DNA from: Epiperipatus broadwayi
Lineage: Eukaryota; Onychophora; Udeonychophora; Euonychophora; Peripatidae
Direction: 5' to 3'
DNA: 64,000 nt
NCBI GenBank assembly: GCA_028023455.1
Contig: JAQFVV010006832.1
Coordinates: forward strand, 62,001 to 126,000
The notes under the pieces are model-generated. The model was given only the letters and a program-made list of their open reading frames with translations. It was not told the DNA's origin and ran no database searches. The position numbers were made by a program, and so were the translations under genes. Shown here piece by piece: positions 11,082 through 24,349 of this stretch; positions within the stretch are counted from its first letter, which is position 1; each line of letters starts with the position of its first letter.

Positions 11082-11545
11082 GATGGCTCCCAATAACCAA
11101 AATCTATGCCCTCAACCAATATATATAAAAAAAAATGTGGCAATTATCTACAAATAAAAAAACAGAATGTTGTCTTTGATTGCATAATATTAATATAAGG
11201 GACAGTAACAACAAAATCAGACCTCAAATACTGGAAAGCAAACTAAACCCAGCATGGCAATATACATCAAAGTTGAAGTTTTGCAAATTGAACAATGATA
11301 ACCCAAGACTTTGGAGAACTATGATTACAGCAAGCAGCACTCATAAATGTAACGTATACATATGTATTTTCACCCCCCCTAATGATGTTTAAATATCTTT
11401 CCCTCCTAAGTTAAGTTCCTTTTTTGTACATCACAGATACCAACTTAAACTTGGTTTACTCACTAGCAATATAAATATATGTATACGAAGTGTCTTATAG
11501 CAAATGTAACTCTATGGTTATCAATAAAGTTCTTTTCTTTGAAAC

Positions 11546-11703
<158 letters not shown>

Positions 11704-12049
11704 CAGCACAATTTTTTCTCATTTTCTGATAATTCTTAATTAGATCCTTATTTGAGTTTTTTTGAAGGCAGAATTAATGAATTATCTTTGCCACATCATA
11801 TCAGACTAAATTAATTTAAAATCCTTATTTCTATGAATCAGTAAATTGTAGTCAAGATAACAGTTGACAGTCAATAGGAGAGTTTGTTTAGAATCTCCTG
11901 ATTGTGGAAATAATTTATCATTTAATGACTACTTTTTATTTAATTAACTAAAACTGTATATTACTTTCAAATGAAGAAATATTTAAATATTAGAAGAAAA
12001 GTATCTAATATTAAATGAGATATTGTTGGAATTTTGATAGTTAGATGAA

Positions 12050-13185
12050 AAATGAAGAATTAATTGATCTGGAAAGGCATATGTAAGTAACTAAAACATA
12101 CAAGTATTGGAAGCATGAGTAAATGGGATTCATTATAAATAAAAAGTAAAGGATTAATACTGTAGAAATTTATAATGAGTTAGACAATGGAGCATTATTA
12201 GTTACTCAACTCAAGAGAAAATACCAATGCAGATAATTCAGATTTATGCCACAACAATTCTCAGTATAATAAAGAAGTAGAGAGTTTTTAATATAGATGT
12301 ACAAAATGCTTTTGATCAGACTAAATGATTATTTTTAAATTATCAACAATAACTTTAGTGTTAGAGTTAATAAAAGATTGAAACTTTAAGTGCTATGGGT
12401 AAATTTGATTATGCTTATAGGAATGAGAGAGAACGCAAAATTGTGTGAATTGTTTTTTTCTTTGATTAAATGAAAATGGACATGGAAATATCTAAATGAA
12501 TTTATAACAGAATTACATTATATTTTGACCAAAAAATATAAATGTCACCATTGTTAAGCTATTAATAGATTCAACACATAAGCTGTTAATCGATTAATGA
12601 GCTTTAAAATATTTTTAATGCCATCTAAAGAGGAAAAAATAAAAAAATAGTATTATCAGCTATTATTCTTAACTTTCAAAAACAGTACAAATGAATTTAA
12701 AATAAAACATACTAATTTTAAAATTTTGAGAGGCTTTGAATATAGTTTTGATTTGACAGAAATTTATTAATAATATTATTAATACAATACTAACAAAGAA
12801 ATGTAACAAAGAGATAACTGTACAGAAAAGCATCAATTTACGTGTAATTTTCTAATGAAACAAAATAATGCATGAAAAAATATTAATTAGAAAAATTTGA
12901 ATTTCTGAAGTTTTATATAATAGCAAGAAAAATAATTAAGTTTGGTATAAAAAAATTACAATTGTTAATTGTCTATGAAGGTTGTAGAAGAGAATAAATA
13001 TTTCAAAAGTATAAAGTAATATTTTGGTATGGCTAGAAAAGTTGTTTCTACAATAAAAGTAAAAAATAACATTATTATTTTGAATAGAGACACTATGAAA
13101 TGTGTGGAAATATTCTCTAAAGAATTTATAATAATAAAGACAAGGCCTACTAAGGCTGCCAGTGGTAGAGGCGTGGTTCACCTTC
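12050..13185 (+). pseudogene. RTE-clade LINE, 5' half (endonuclease fossil)
   Basis: Decayed APE-type endonuclease. Near 12225 is MQIIQIYATT (family: I-Q-V-Y-A-P-T). Near 12348-12430 are NNFSVRVNKRLKL and then SAMGKFDYAYRNERERKIV (family: G-D-F-N-A-K-V-G-K, then the G-x-x-N-E-R-G block). Near 12511-12600 are TELHYILTKKYK and AINRFNT (family: I-D-Y-I-L, then I-N-R-F-N-x-G-S-D-H-R). Stops and frameshifts throughout. The RT half resumes at 15550, after the LINE B insertion. Confidence 0.65.
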
Positions 13186-13378
13186 ATTGGTACCCTTCAA
13201 TCCATAATAAATGAGGTTTCCCTTAACAAAAAAGATCCTAATTGCTGACTAGCCAACCTGGATACTATTGACCAAAACCTGAAATTCCACTTGATAATCA
13301 ATTTGTACATATTGCTCTTTCTATGAAATGCCAATACAGGGATAAACAGAGATCTCTGGCCAAATATATATCAATCAA

Positions 13379-14710
13379 GTGAGCCAAGAGATTCCTGTCA
13401 GAACAACATTCAGACCAACAATGTTGGTCCAAGAGGAACTGAGAGCGGGAAGCAGAAAATCCATTCTACTGTCATTAATAATAGATATCAACATTCTTTT
13501 GGGCTCAGAAATGATCTGTGCAATTAGAGAACACTTTAGGGCAACACTTCAATCTCGTCAGACTGGGAATATCAATGGATTATTCAGAACCCAACCCATG
13601 ATATAATTGAGGAAAAGATCAGCATCAAGCTAAAAAGCCTTATGGAGAGAGTGCACCCAGGAATACATCACATACCTAAGTTCATCCTACTAAATCTAGA
13701 GAAATATTTGGTGCCAATAATCCAAGCCCTGATAAACCACTTAGCAGTGGGAAGTCGAGACATTGATAACTTATATCCAATATCTCTCATACCTTTCCTA
13801 AAGGAAAAAGATGGAAGACATGACTTGAATAATCTGAGACCTATCTCTATGCTTTCCCTTTTAATAAAAATCATAGAACAATTAAGGATCAAATTGAAGT
13901 GAAAATTTATAAATACATTTCTGCTAACCAATCTGCAAAAAAGGGGAATCATCAATTAACGCCATTGGCCAAATGAAATTCCTTATTGATTTTATCAGAG
14001 CCTGGAGCATGTCAAAACCCATCACTGTCCAACTTGACATCTCAGTGGTGTTCAACTCAGTCAGGCCAGACATTCTGATTGACATTCTCAGGGAATATGG
14101 GGTGCTGAATGTTTATCTGAGGATGATTGCAAATCTATTAGCCATCAGAATCATCCACATCACAATGAATAAAATATTTATGGAGATTGAGAGATCATTG
14201 CCTGGAGTGTTTCTACCTGACATGCGAAGGGAGATTAAACATCTCAGTTATATGGATAACATATTCATCTGTCTGCCATCCAAGAAATCTATTACTGAAC
14301 TAGAGAAGATACTAGCTTGGTACTCAGACAAATACAAATTCAAATTCAATAAGGACAAACTAGCCTCCTGGAGTTTACTAACTGGGAGTAAAATTGCTTC
14401 AAATTTTACAGCTGATCTACAGAAATTCCTAGGCTTTAATTTTTCAAAATTGGATAGTGCTATGAGGAGAGAAATTGAACAATCCCTGTTAACAGATACT
14501 TGCAATACAATGACCTCCCTTTGTAAGATATATATTTTACTTCATGGTAAGATAAGACTTTTAAACTCACTGATATTCCCGAAAATTAATTATTTCCTAT
14601 CTGGTACCTGCCCCTCCAAAAAATTTACCAAAAAAATAAACTCTGTGTACAAAACTATTCTGGGGCTGAAAGGTTGTGGCCATCAGCCTTCAAAACCTCC
14701 AAATGCCTAG
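13379..14710 (+). pseudogene. LINE B reverse transcriptase (broken)
   Basis: Three frames: 13379-13606 (linker), 13642-13902 with ISLIPFLKEKDGRHDLNNLR and then PISMLSLLIKIIE (the N-Y-R-P-I-S block), and 13973-14710 with KPITVQLDISVVFNSV and SYMDNIFICLPSKK. The active site is YMDN, not YxDD, so the second catalytic Asp is lost. The central Q-G-S-P-L block is also largely missing. Clearly dead. Confidence 0.75.
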
Positions 14711-15420
14711 AAGGCTCAATGGCCTTTCACTCCATTGTATCAAAACCATGATATTCCTGAGAGACTATAACCTACTGTTCTGGCTTCAAAATAAATACTG
14801 GACTATTTCGTATCAAGAAGTTGTCACACCAATGGACAGACCACCACCCACTAATAATAGATAGTGGAATTTGTTATTTGATCATATTTGGAAAGTTGTT
14901 GACTTGAATCAAAATCCAATTATATCAAAAATTAAATACATGAGGAAAATTGCATAAACAAAAGGTCTCTTGGGATTACCAATCAGCAACTGATTTCGAG
15001 ATCAAAATTCTGGTTCATTGAGGAAAATTTCTAGATTTCTTAATAAAAATCAACTTGGACTCCTTCCTTACAAACTCATTTTTGGCATACAAGAGAAATT
15101 TCAAGATGATAAATCCTGTGTTCCAGATGTGTGTGAGAGAAAAGAATTCAATTGATCACATTTACTTAGATGTTCCAGTATGTCCAATTACAGATCGATA
15201 ACTCATGAATGGTGCAGCAATATGAATGGAAACTATAAATCAATTAAGGACTATATAGATCACAGTCTATTTAAGGACATAAGACTGGCAATTTTTGTGA
15301 ATTATGCCCTGTGGTGTGTCAGATGTAAAATAATGATTGAAAAAATGAGAAACCCAAACGGTACTAAATTTAAGAATGTCATGAAGAAAATCATGAAGAA
15401 GAACTGACCAATTGCTTCAA
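14711..15420 (+). pseudogene. LINE B C-terminal region (decayed)
   Basis: Short frames only. The last (15180-15407) ends with FVNYALWCVRCKIMIEKM, equivalent to the end of LINE A. The zinc knuckle of LINE A is not intact here: near 15120 a degraded MCVRERNSIDHIYLDV-type stretch remains. Confidence 0.55.
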
Positions 15421-15549
15421 GATATACCACAAAAGCAACATGGGAAAATATTGGATCTAATTTGCTTCAAATGGATATGTAATAGATGTCATTTTTATAT
15501 TTGTAACATTCAGTATAGCAATATAATAAATTTCGTTAAAAAAAAAAAG

Positions 15550-16215
15550 AAAACAAAGTAATCAATATATTTGCCATACATTCTGAATTTCCAAGCATTT
15601 TAAATGAAAAATAAGAAATGGAATTAAACCTATGATGAAGGCAATAGTTCAAAGAAGTGGTGGAAATTATTATTAATATTTTAAATGTTGCAGTGAAAAA
15701 AATATAAAAAATGTTGACAAAATTATAAACGAAATATTTAAATAATAATAATAATATATCATATGATTAGAAATCAATTTTGTTGATATTTAAAAAGATT
15801 AAAAATATTAAAAATTCCGACCTATTAGTGTTTTATTGGTTTTATACTAGTTATTTTTAAGATAATTGGAACTTGCAAAGTCAAAACTCAAATGAATTAA
15901 AAATTCAAACTGAATTTAAACTTAGTTTTATCATATCCAAATACTGATATAAGTTATAGAAGGACTTCACAAATATGACTTACCATTCTGCTTAGAATTT
16001 ATAGATTCGGAAAAGGCATTTCATTTTATGATTCCCTGCAGTAATTATAGCATTGAATTATTAAGATATAATATGAAATATGGTCTTTTTCTGAAGAATA
16101 TTTATCAAAATAAAATAGTAGTGATCAGGTTATCTGTTGACTCTAAAAAGGTTAATATCAAAAATGTTTTCCAATCTGACAAGATGAATTTATATCTTGC
16201 AATCTTTTAGTATCA
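15550..16215 (+). pseudogene. RTE-clade LINE, 3' half (RT fossil)
   Basis: Continuation of the RTE copy broken by LINE B. Near 15660-15740 is EIIINILNVAVKKI (family RT start). Near 15815-15860 is FRPISVLLVLY (the N-Y-R-P-I-S-L-L block). At 15975-16210 are YDLPFCLEFIDSEKAFHF and then GLFLKNIYQNKIVVIRL, which align with YELPLCFEFVDYEKAFYSI and ILKNIYKNATATIIL of the copy at 62.5-62.8 kb. It is cut before the active site. Confidence 0.7.
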
Positions 16216-16524
16216 GTTTCAGCAATTTAAAAAATAAGATGAGAACCTATGAAAATAAAATTACATGCTATTGTTTAAATCATCTAGATTTTGTAGAAAA
16301 TGAAGTTGTTTTTCAAATAATGTTTTAGAGCCAGTACCTGGTTGTACATAATCACTGCAACACTGGAACATTTACAAGGTAAAAACAAAACTAAATTTTG
16401 TTTATGTTTATACATAATCAGAACATTATATAAATGAAAGAAATTACCAAATATGTTTAGTGAAATAATTAACTGTATAAAAATTTTAATAACAATTCTA
16501 ATAAATAAAAAAATAATAAAAGAC

Positions 16525-18145
16525 TGGTACTGTTTTAGAGTTCACCATTTTGAATTCTAAATGCCGCCCAAAATCACTGTTGACATATCCAAGTGATAAA
16601 TGACATCGAATAATCTACATGTCATATAATTCGTTACAAAATCACAATTTACATCAATAATTAAAAAATTAAAGTACAAATTTTATACAACTATACTTGA
16701 TCAAATCACAAGACTAAAATATACAAAATATAAAAAATGGAAAGACAAATAACTTTAAAAAACTAAAAGCTTACGATTTCTAAAATACAAGTTTAAAATA
16801 CTTAAAGATAAAAAGATAATGAACATGTATATTAATTAAAAAAGGAAAATACATTAAAAAAGTAAATAAACTATGTACTTGTGACTTTTACATTTTTTGG
16901 ATGATACTTCATATTGTCAAAAATATCCTTCCCCTTTCCTGTATACTTTGGTGCATCGTTATTAACAAATTTTATTGCAATATATACCCATAACTACATG
17001 TTGAATAAATGTAAAGTTGATCAAACCAATCTTATAATTTGAAATACTAAAAGCTTATAACTTTGAAAATACAAATTTTATTACAATATAGGCCCATAAC
17101 CACATATTGAAATAACATAAATGTTGAATAAACATAGAAACAACTGCCAAAGCATATTAAGTCTATAATTAATAATAAATCACATTTTATCTTAACAATA
17201 GTTGAAAGAATAATTGTCTAAAGTAAAGAATATTAATTTTAAAATTAATAAAAAAATAATAAATCAGACTCTTCTTACCAAAGAGAGTACTGTTGTGTGT
17301 TTCATTTCTCTTATGTCATTACAAGGAAAAAAATGGAAATGAGAAAAAGTTAGCATTGTTCACATGTATCAATTTCAAGAGCCCATAAGGACCTCATGTG
17401 ATCAAGTGTTGATCCAATATCCATGTCAGGAGGTCAAATGTGAACAATGCTATTTTTTTTAATCTCCATTTTTTTTCTAACTACATATAACAAAGAAAGC
17501 ATGCAACAGAGTTTTTTTCTGGTAAAAAATCTGATTAATTGTAAAATTAATATGCCTTATTTTAGCCAATTTCTCTTTCAGCTGCCATATTTTAAAAGTT
17601 ATAAGCTTTTAATATTTCAAAATTATAAGTTTGGTTTGATCAATTTTACATTTATTCAACATGTGGTTATAGGCATATATTATAATAAAATTTATATTTA
17701 AGAAGATATAAGCTTTTAGTATTTCAAAATTATCAGCTTGGTTTGATCAATTTTACATTTACTCAACATGTGATTATATGCGTCTATTAAAATAAAATTC
17801 GTATTTTGTAAGTTATAAGCTTTTAGTACTCTGAAATAATAAGCTTCATTTGATCAATTTTACACTTATTTCAACATGTGGTTATAGGTATCTATTGTAA
17901 TAAAATTCATAGTTTAGAAGTTATAAGCTTTTAGCATTTCGAAATTATATGCTTGGTTTGATTGGCCAATTTAGATTGTGCTTTCCACCATTTTGAAGTC
18001 TAATGACCACCCTCAACTACTCCTGACACATCTAAGCAACCTCATGTGCATTATTCAATGTCATTTATCACTTGGACATTTTACCCATGGTTTTGGGCTG
18101 TCCTTTGAGTTCAAAATAATGGAGAGTGCATTCTAAGCCAGTACT
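16525..18145. mobile_element. Fold-back element with tandem subrepeats in its arms
   Basis: Outer ends are inverted: the sequence near 16540-16610 (ttcaccattttgaattc, ccaagtgataaatgacat) recurs reversed near 18055-18115. Inside, a ~110-bp unit (gttataagctttt ... ggtttgatcaatttta ... tcaacatgtggttatagg) is repeated three to four times at about 17595-17960, and in inverse at about 16960-17130. The centre at about 17360-17440 is palindromic (tagcattgttcacatg against caaatgtgaacaatgcta). No transposase seen. Architecture is Foldback-like; family not known. Confidence 0.6.
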
Positions 18146-18403
18146 GAATGACTTCATTGATCGAGCATTCAGAATTTCAAGCACTGGATATGCCACTACT
18201 GAAATCGATCAAAGATTTTATGCTTAATAGTCTCTTACTGTACCACTGCACTAAATCATACAGAACAATAATAACAACAGTAACCAGACAGGTGTTTTCT
18301 ATTTTGGAAAAGAATCAAATATTTAAAGTTGTGAACCAAAAGCAGTAAACAGCACTATTTATGATTTTAACTGAAAAATAATAGATATAATTTTTTTGTA
18401 TTA

Positions 18404-18650
18404 CATGCCTTTATTGACCATGCACTAAAATAATTGTTTCTTCAACCAACATTGGGGTTTTTAGATTTAACTTGAAATAAGAGCATGGGATTCCAGAAAT
18501 TAATTGAGTCACTACCTTGTTATAAAAATAAGGATTGATTAGTTAATTTCTGGAACCCCCATACCTTTATTTCAAGTTAAATCTAAAAAAACCCAATTGC
18601 GGTTGAAGAAACTTTTTTTTCTTTTTAGTATATGGTCAATAAAAGCATTT
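18404..18650. mobile_element. MITE-like long hairpin
   Basis: Two arms of about 110 bp: gcctttattgaccat, then gtttcttcaacc, then gatttaacttgaaataa on the left are matched in reverse by tttcaagttaaatc, ggttgaagaaac and atggtcaataaaagc on the right. A ~25-bp spacer lies near 18515-18540. Typical of a small non-autonomous DNA transposon; too long for a standard microRNA precursor. Confidence 0.6.
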
Positions 18651-18966
18651 AATAAAAAAATATTTCTATTATTTTTAAGTTTTTAGTATTGACAGTAAAT
18701 AAAAATGTAAAACTATAATGCATTTTAAATTGACTGTACACTTATAGTTGATTATATTTATAATATCACTAGATATGTTTGCTATAAATTGAAATATATA
18801 CCCCTTATGCATATATGATATTTACTAAGTGTGCTTAATAATTTATATATAAGTGATTTAAAATATGAAATATTCCTTTAAGTGAAAATTATTTAATTTT
18901 TTTTTCTTTGAATAAATTTTTTTTATTTTTTTCAAAAAATGCTTATCAAAACTGTATTATAGTCAA

Positions 18967-19045
18967 GCATTGGTGGTCAAGAGGTCAGTACAGCAGCCTT
19001 ACAAAAAGTTATCCCGGGTTAGTGGGTTCTCTCCCCAGCCAATGC
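18967..19045 (+). other. tRNA-like sequence (pseudo-tRNA or SINE head)
   Basis: GCATTGG at 18967-18973 pairs perfectly with CCAATGC at 19039-19045, as an acceptor stem would. TGGTCAAGAGG at 18971-18981 fits the Pol III A box, and gggttctctcc is a poor B box. The D and anticodon arms do not fold cleanly, so it is probably a tRNA-derived SINE head or pseudogene rather than a working tRNA. Confidence 0.4.
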
Positions 19046-19234
19046 TATAACATATAAAAAAAACTGTATTATAAATTCTTAATACACATAATTTTACTTG
19101 TTATTAAAAAATTCTTTGTTTTAAAAATCCATTTGTTATTTTTAATTCATAAATTCTCAGACACACAACTTATTATGTTTTCTATTAACTAATACAATGT
19201 AAAGGCTTACAACTGCATTTATATATGTGAGATT

Positions 19235-19340
19235 CGAAGTCAGAAAAGATAATTATTTATCTTTTCAACATATGTGTGATCAGGTGGGTCAGCAATATAA
19301 GATGGCACTGAGAGTTGTGGGTCATGTGAAAGTCTGAGTT
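19235..19340 (+). repeat. Interspersed repeat, copy 2 (pairs with 130-235)
   Basis: Same order of blocks as at 130-235 and same orientation, including gtgggtcatgtgaaagtctg. It ends shortly before the (TA)n tract at 19422. Confidence 0.55.
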
Positions 19341-19435
19341 CTCTATTAACAAAAATAATTTCATTTGTTTTTGTTCAATAATACAATGATATTTTTTAAC
19401 ACTTATTAATAAGTCCTATATATATATATATATAT

Positions 19436-21790
19436 TGTAACGAGCACAGACGTTCGTTACATTGTTTTTTTATATATAATTATTAAACAAGTTAAAATAA
19501 AAAGTTCGCATTTAAAAACTTTCTTTAAAAATTAAAAATTGAAATTAAAATATCGTCTTAAACTCTTATATATTAAGTCGCACAGATAATAAAAATTATT
19601 AAAATAAAATTTTTATTAAAGAAAAAGGTATTTTTAAAACTAAATTTTAAAAAGATTTGGAGATAAAATTATATCTCTAAATCTGTCTTTAAATATATTT
19701 TTGATTTGGAAAACAGGGTAATTAATTAGAAATGGAAATGATTGTTAATTAGTTAAATGTAAACCAGCCTTCGGCATTTAAATGTAAAAACACCTGTCAG
19801 ATAAGAAAACAATAAAAACTGTTAGCAAATAAGAAGAAATCCCTATGGAATCGGACCTCAACGAAAAGGATCGTCTCATCGATGACGTAATGTAAATTCA
19901 ATCCTTCACATTAATATAAAAGGAAAATTTTGGAAATTATTAATCAGAGTTAGTGACTGGAAATTGATTGATTATTGACGATGTAACAGCTAGGTGTTAG
20001 CGCTGGGGGGATTGAAAAAAGACGCACAGCTTCAATCCCTTCAGTTCTGCTAAGAAAGAGAAAAAAATGGGCCATCGTTTATACAATGAGGACCAACTAC
20101 ACGAAAAACAAAATCTCCAAAGGATAAATAAATAAATCAACCGGATACTAATCTTCGGACGACGTGGGAATTCACGTTTAAACGGCCAGGAATATAATAG
20201 GATGAACTATTTCAATAACCGTAAGAACTTTAAAATTTATGAACAGTAAATTAAAAACTTTTCATATTTAAAATGATTTTAATATTATTCTATCTGACCA
20301 ACAATATTTATTAATTGGTTATAATTTTATTTAATGTATTTAATTTGTAAAATCATTTCCATTTATTTATTTATTTATTTAATTTTGTTCTTTAAGTTGT
20401 TATGATTTCTGTTTTCCGTTAAATAAATTATAAAAAAATGTTAAACTTGAGTCGGGCGTGAATGGCTGTATCGATTTGTAAAGATAATTAAGGGAGGGTA
20501 ATCTTGGGTTGTTCATTTCAGTGGTTGAATTGGTTCAATGGATTGGATATATTTATGTAATTAGTAGGTGTAAGCATGAGATCCGCTACGGGCAGGATTA
20601 TAAAATACGCCACACACCCTCTGTTTGCCTATGGATGGGTTTGTAAGTCGGCAGAAGACCGCAGCCCATTCCTATGGAGTTTTTAGTTTATTGATCTACT
20701 TGCCCACAGATGTCACATTCCTGTGGGTGGAGAGTCAATGTCGTTTTTCTTTCTTCATATTGTTCAGATGTACATTCCTGACAATATAATTGTGTTGTCG
20801 TATCATGCTACATTGAATACATGAATGTATCAGATGGATTGGCGCCGGTTGATTGCGAAATGTGCTGCCTAGGGTTAAATAGGGATAGAATATTTTATTT
20901 TCGAATGCAAATCTATATAGTATATTCAGGCTCGATCCTATAAAACTATTAAATTTAAGTTGTTTATAGACGCTTGCATAGATTGGCTATCGGTTAAATA
21001 TGTTTGCGTTTTCATATTTGATCAAAATATATAGACATTCGACAAATACTGATACCTTACGGTGAGTATCTAAAAGGTATTTATTCGGATGTCTTTTAAG
21101 TTATTGGTGACGATGCAGGTATCTTACGATGAATACTAGAGGGTTTCTTATATTTCCCTCTGCAATTGTCAGTAATCAATAACTTTATATTTTGATCGTT
21201 TATGTTTACTTTGAAATGTTTTTGACCGTTGAAATCTATGTAACCGATCTATAGCAACATATTAAACAGGTTACTATAATCCCATCTGTGCGAACTTGAT
21301 TAAAAATGTAAATTTATAATATAATAGTAACTCAATGTAAATTAAAGTAAAAATCAAAGTTAAAAATAATGTTAAATGTTTAAATGTAAATCACTAAAAT
21401 AATTTTAAACCTTATATATATGTGCATAAATAAATCTGTTTGTATGATAATTGCTGGCAGTGGCTTACTTTATTCTTTTATATACTAGTAAATGATATAT
21501 ATGCTCTTAGATTATCTTATTAAATCTCTGCTATTCCACTGAGCTAGTGACATGGGCTAACGACCGGAATCAAAATTTAAGAAAAAAAAAATATATATTT
21601 TTTTTTGACTCACGTATCTGCCTACTTTATAAATTTTTCTAGGCTCAAATGCCTAGATGGCGCCCTTTGGTAGTGCGGTGCGGTGCGATCTCCCACTTCG
21701 TTTGGATCGTTATAATATATATATATGATACCATACTCACTAATTTCTTGTACATATATAATATGTACACATACTTTAATAATATTATAT
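19436..21790 (+). mobile_element. LTR-like block at a (TA)n tract, no coding region
   Basis: Starts with TGTAACGA directly after a (TA)n run, as the other LTRs in this window do. The first 26 bases contain an 8-bp inverted repeat (TGTAACGA/TCGTTACA). A TATA-like aatataaaagg occurs at about 19913, followed by a GA-rich leader, and aataaattat near 20403. A primer-binding-like tggcgccctttgg occurs at about 21658. These fit a solo or truncated plus-strand LTR of about 2.2 kb, but no second copy is present to prove it. Confidence 0.4.
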
Positions 21791-21804
21791 ATATATATAT
21801 ATAT

Positions 21805-23574
21805 TGTAACGGAAACCTGCCGATCGAAAGCTTATTTTCCCTTTTATTTATGTATAATGGGGAATTCTTAAAATTCAAGATTGTCCACCTCCTGCTACTG
21901 CAAGCAGAGAGAACATATGGACATAACTGAGTCTATATCCATACTTGACCAAACCTGTAACTATATGTGTATAGCCCCAGGTTATTTTTCCCGGTCAACT
22001 GTCTCTCAACTGCTGTAAGATTTACAGAGTTACAGCGCTTGGCTATTTATAAATTTTAATGGGATCAAAATACTGCCCCACCAGCTTCAAATGTTAATTC
22101 AGTATTCAAAATGAGTAATAATTGTTTCCCCAAATCCTATGACTATATTACTTTTTGGAGTGGTGAAGAACGAGACGGAACAGATTTAAATCAATATGAA
22201 AGATTTAATACAATAAATTAAACAACAAAAAAAAAACACTTGTAAATCATTTACACAATAAAAACAGATTATATGCTATAATGCTACAAATAAAAAATAA
22301 AATAAAAAGATCCTATAAATGATTGTACATTTATAATCATCACTCTGTGTATATATATAAAAGGTTAAAGAATGTCTGCATCATTCAAAGTAAGAATTTG
22401 GCCATTGTCTAAATTAAAGGTATGTGCACATGTAAATATAAAATGTAGTATACATATTTTACCTAGGTTTATTGAGTCTCTGAAATAACTTGAAGTTTTG
22501 CTGACTGCCACGTGGGATTTCTCCACTTCTTTAGCAGGGAACGGTCACTCTTAGGTTAGATTTTGGTTGTGGGAACTTCTTTGTATTTAGGACATCAAGG
22601 ACAAGGCAAAAACTAACCTTCCAGCAAGCACTACATTGGCAGTTGTTACATGTAGACGGGAACCTTTAGAGCATGGGGAGCCTGAATTGGCCAGCTATCA
22701 TGACGGCCCTTAGCCAGCCATTCTTGATGAGTCACCGATGTCAGAAATTATATTTTGTTCATTTCCATTATTACCTTGGAGGCCTTCCACTATGTTTCTG
22801 GGTTTTCTCTTCGTTGTTTTCTCTTTTAAACTTTTAAAAGATTCTTAAGTTTGCATTTCTCTCAATTATGGCTGCTTATTATCGGAGCAGTGTTTCCACC
22901 CCCGTCTCAACAAGAAGTCCCTTCCAATACTAATTTTTTAATTAAAAAAATTCCACAGACCTTTATTCTTTCGATCCTTTGTTTTTAGCTTTTATTCACA
23001 CCTTTGTTTTTCTAAATGCGCCTTCAGCCATTTGTAGTACTCTGTACATTTATTTCTTATTTCTTTTTTTCCCTTTTTAATTGAACAGATTTTTAACAAA
23101 TTTTTTTTTCTATTTTTACAAGCATTAATTATTGCTGTCTTTATCATACTTCATACATACTCCACACACACATTTTATTTATTGTCAAATGTGTACTTTT
23201 ATAATCCAGATCCTTATCTTTTGGTCATGTTTTTAAATTTCTATTTTACTCTGTCTTAAACCCTTCAAACTTTACCTTTACTTCTAAATCATATTTTACT
23301 TCATATTTCATTTCTATTTCTTTATCACTATTAATTTTATTAATATATGATTTCAATATTTCTAACTTTAACTATTTTTTATTTCTCAAAATCTTGACTT
23401 TGGAGGGTAAAAGCTAAGAATCTTTTCGAATCTATTTCCCTCTCTCTTATTAATTAAAACATTTCTTTCTTCATAAGTTTTAAATTCTTTTTCTAGTATT
23501 TTAAAACACACTATTTAATATTATTTAAATGTTGAATATCTATATGTGTGATCGCAGTATGTGCGATCATCACA
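21805..23574 (-). repeat. 3' LTR of the gag-only element
   Basis: Starts TGTAACGGAAACC and ends gatcatcaca on the plus strand. It aligns end to end with 27266-29065, with substitutions and small indels. Confidence 0.85.
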
Positions 23575-24349
23575 TTATACCGTTCCCCTCTTTAAAATTT
23601 TTTTCTTAAAAAAAAATTAATTTAATGCATTGAAAGTTAGATGCTCCCAACTACTGTTAGAACCCTTTCATATCCATGCACTCCTAATATGACTTAGTGA
23701 TGAGATTATCCTTAGAGAGGCAACCAGCATTACTAAACCAATTTAATCTCACTATAAACAATACATGAGTTTTATTTCTGCCTCCTACTTGTATATACAG
23801 GTTCGAGTCCACAGGATATCTCTGTGACTTGATTAAACCTGTTCATATCTCACATTTACAAACAATAACCCTCTGAGTGACAACACTGGTCACTATCCCA
23901 AGGTGGGTTGGGAGGCTGGCATCTTTTTATCCAGCTCATCCATGAGCTCAGAATATTTACTGATAGCTCATATTTGTATAAAGGAGTTCTTTCCCCATAC
24001 ATTGGTTTCTAAACCATTGACTCATGATATTTGTCAAATATCTAACTGGAAAAGTTAATTCAGTGAGTCATTATGAGAAGGGGATCTCTGTCCCTGTCTT
24101 CTCTAACTAATAAGATCTGGTGATTGCAGAACTCACACATGAATGCATGACAGAGAAGGCTCACCATATACTGCTAAGATCCATCTACAAATATCTATAC
24201 CTACACACCTTCAGCCTCTATCTACAATCTCACACTACTATCTATCTGATGATTTGTCTTAGTTTAGGTAAAGTACTTTATACTTTTTGGCCATTTACTG
24301 GCTCATTCTTTTTTTATATTTTCATGATCAATATTTCCCAATTTCATAA

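Larger units (their letters stand above)
13190..15549 (+). mobile_element. 5'-truncated LINE B inserted into the RTE copy
   Basis: A LINE related to LINE A, starting in the linker before RT and ending with an A-rich tail at 15539-15549 after ataataaattt. It splits an RTE LINE (endonuclease on the left, RT on the right), so it inserted later than the RTE copy. The exact 5' junction is approximate. Confidence 0.7.

Noticed and set aside
24243-24260. CTGATGA near 24248 as a possible hammerhead
   Set aside because: No GAA at a suitable distance, no stem II and no stem I pairing.
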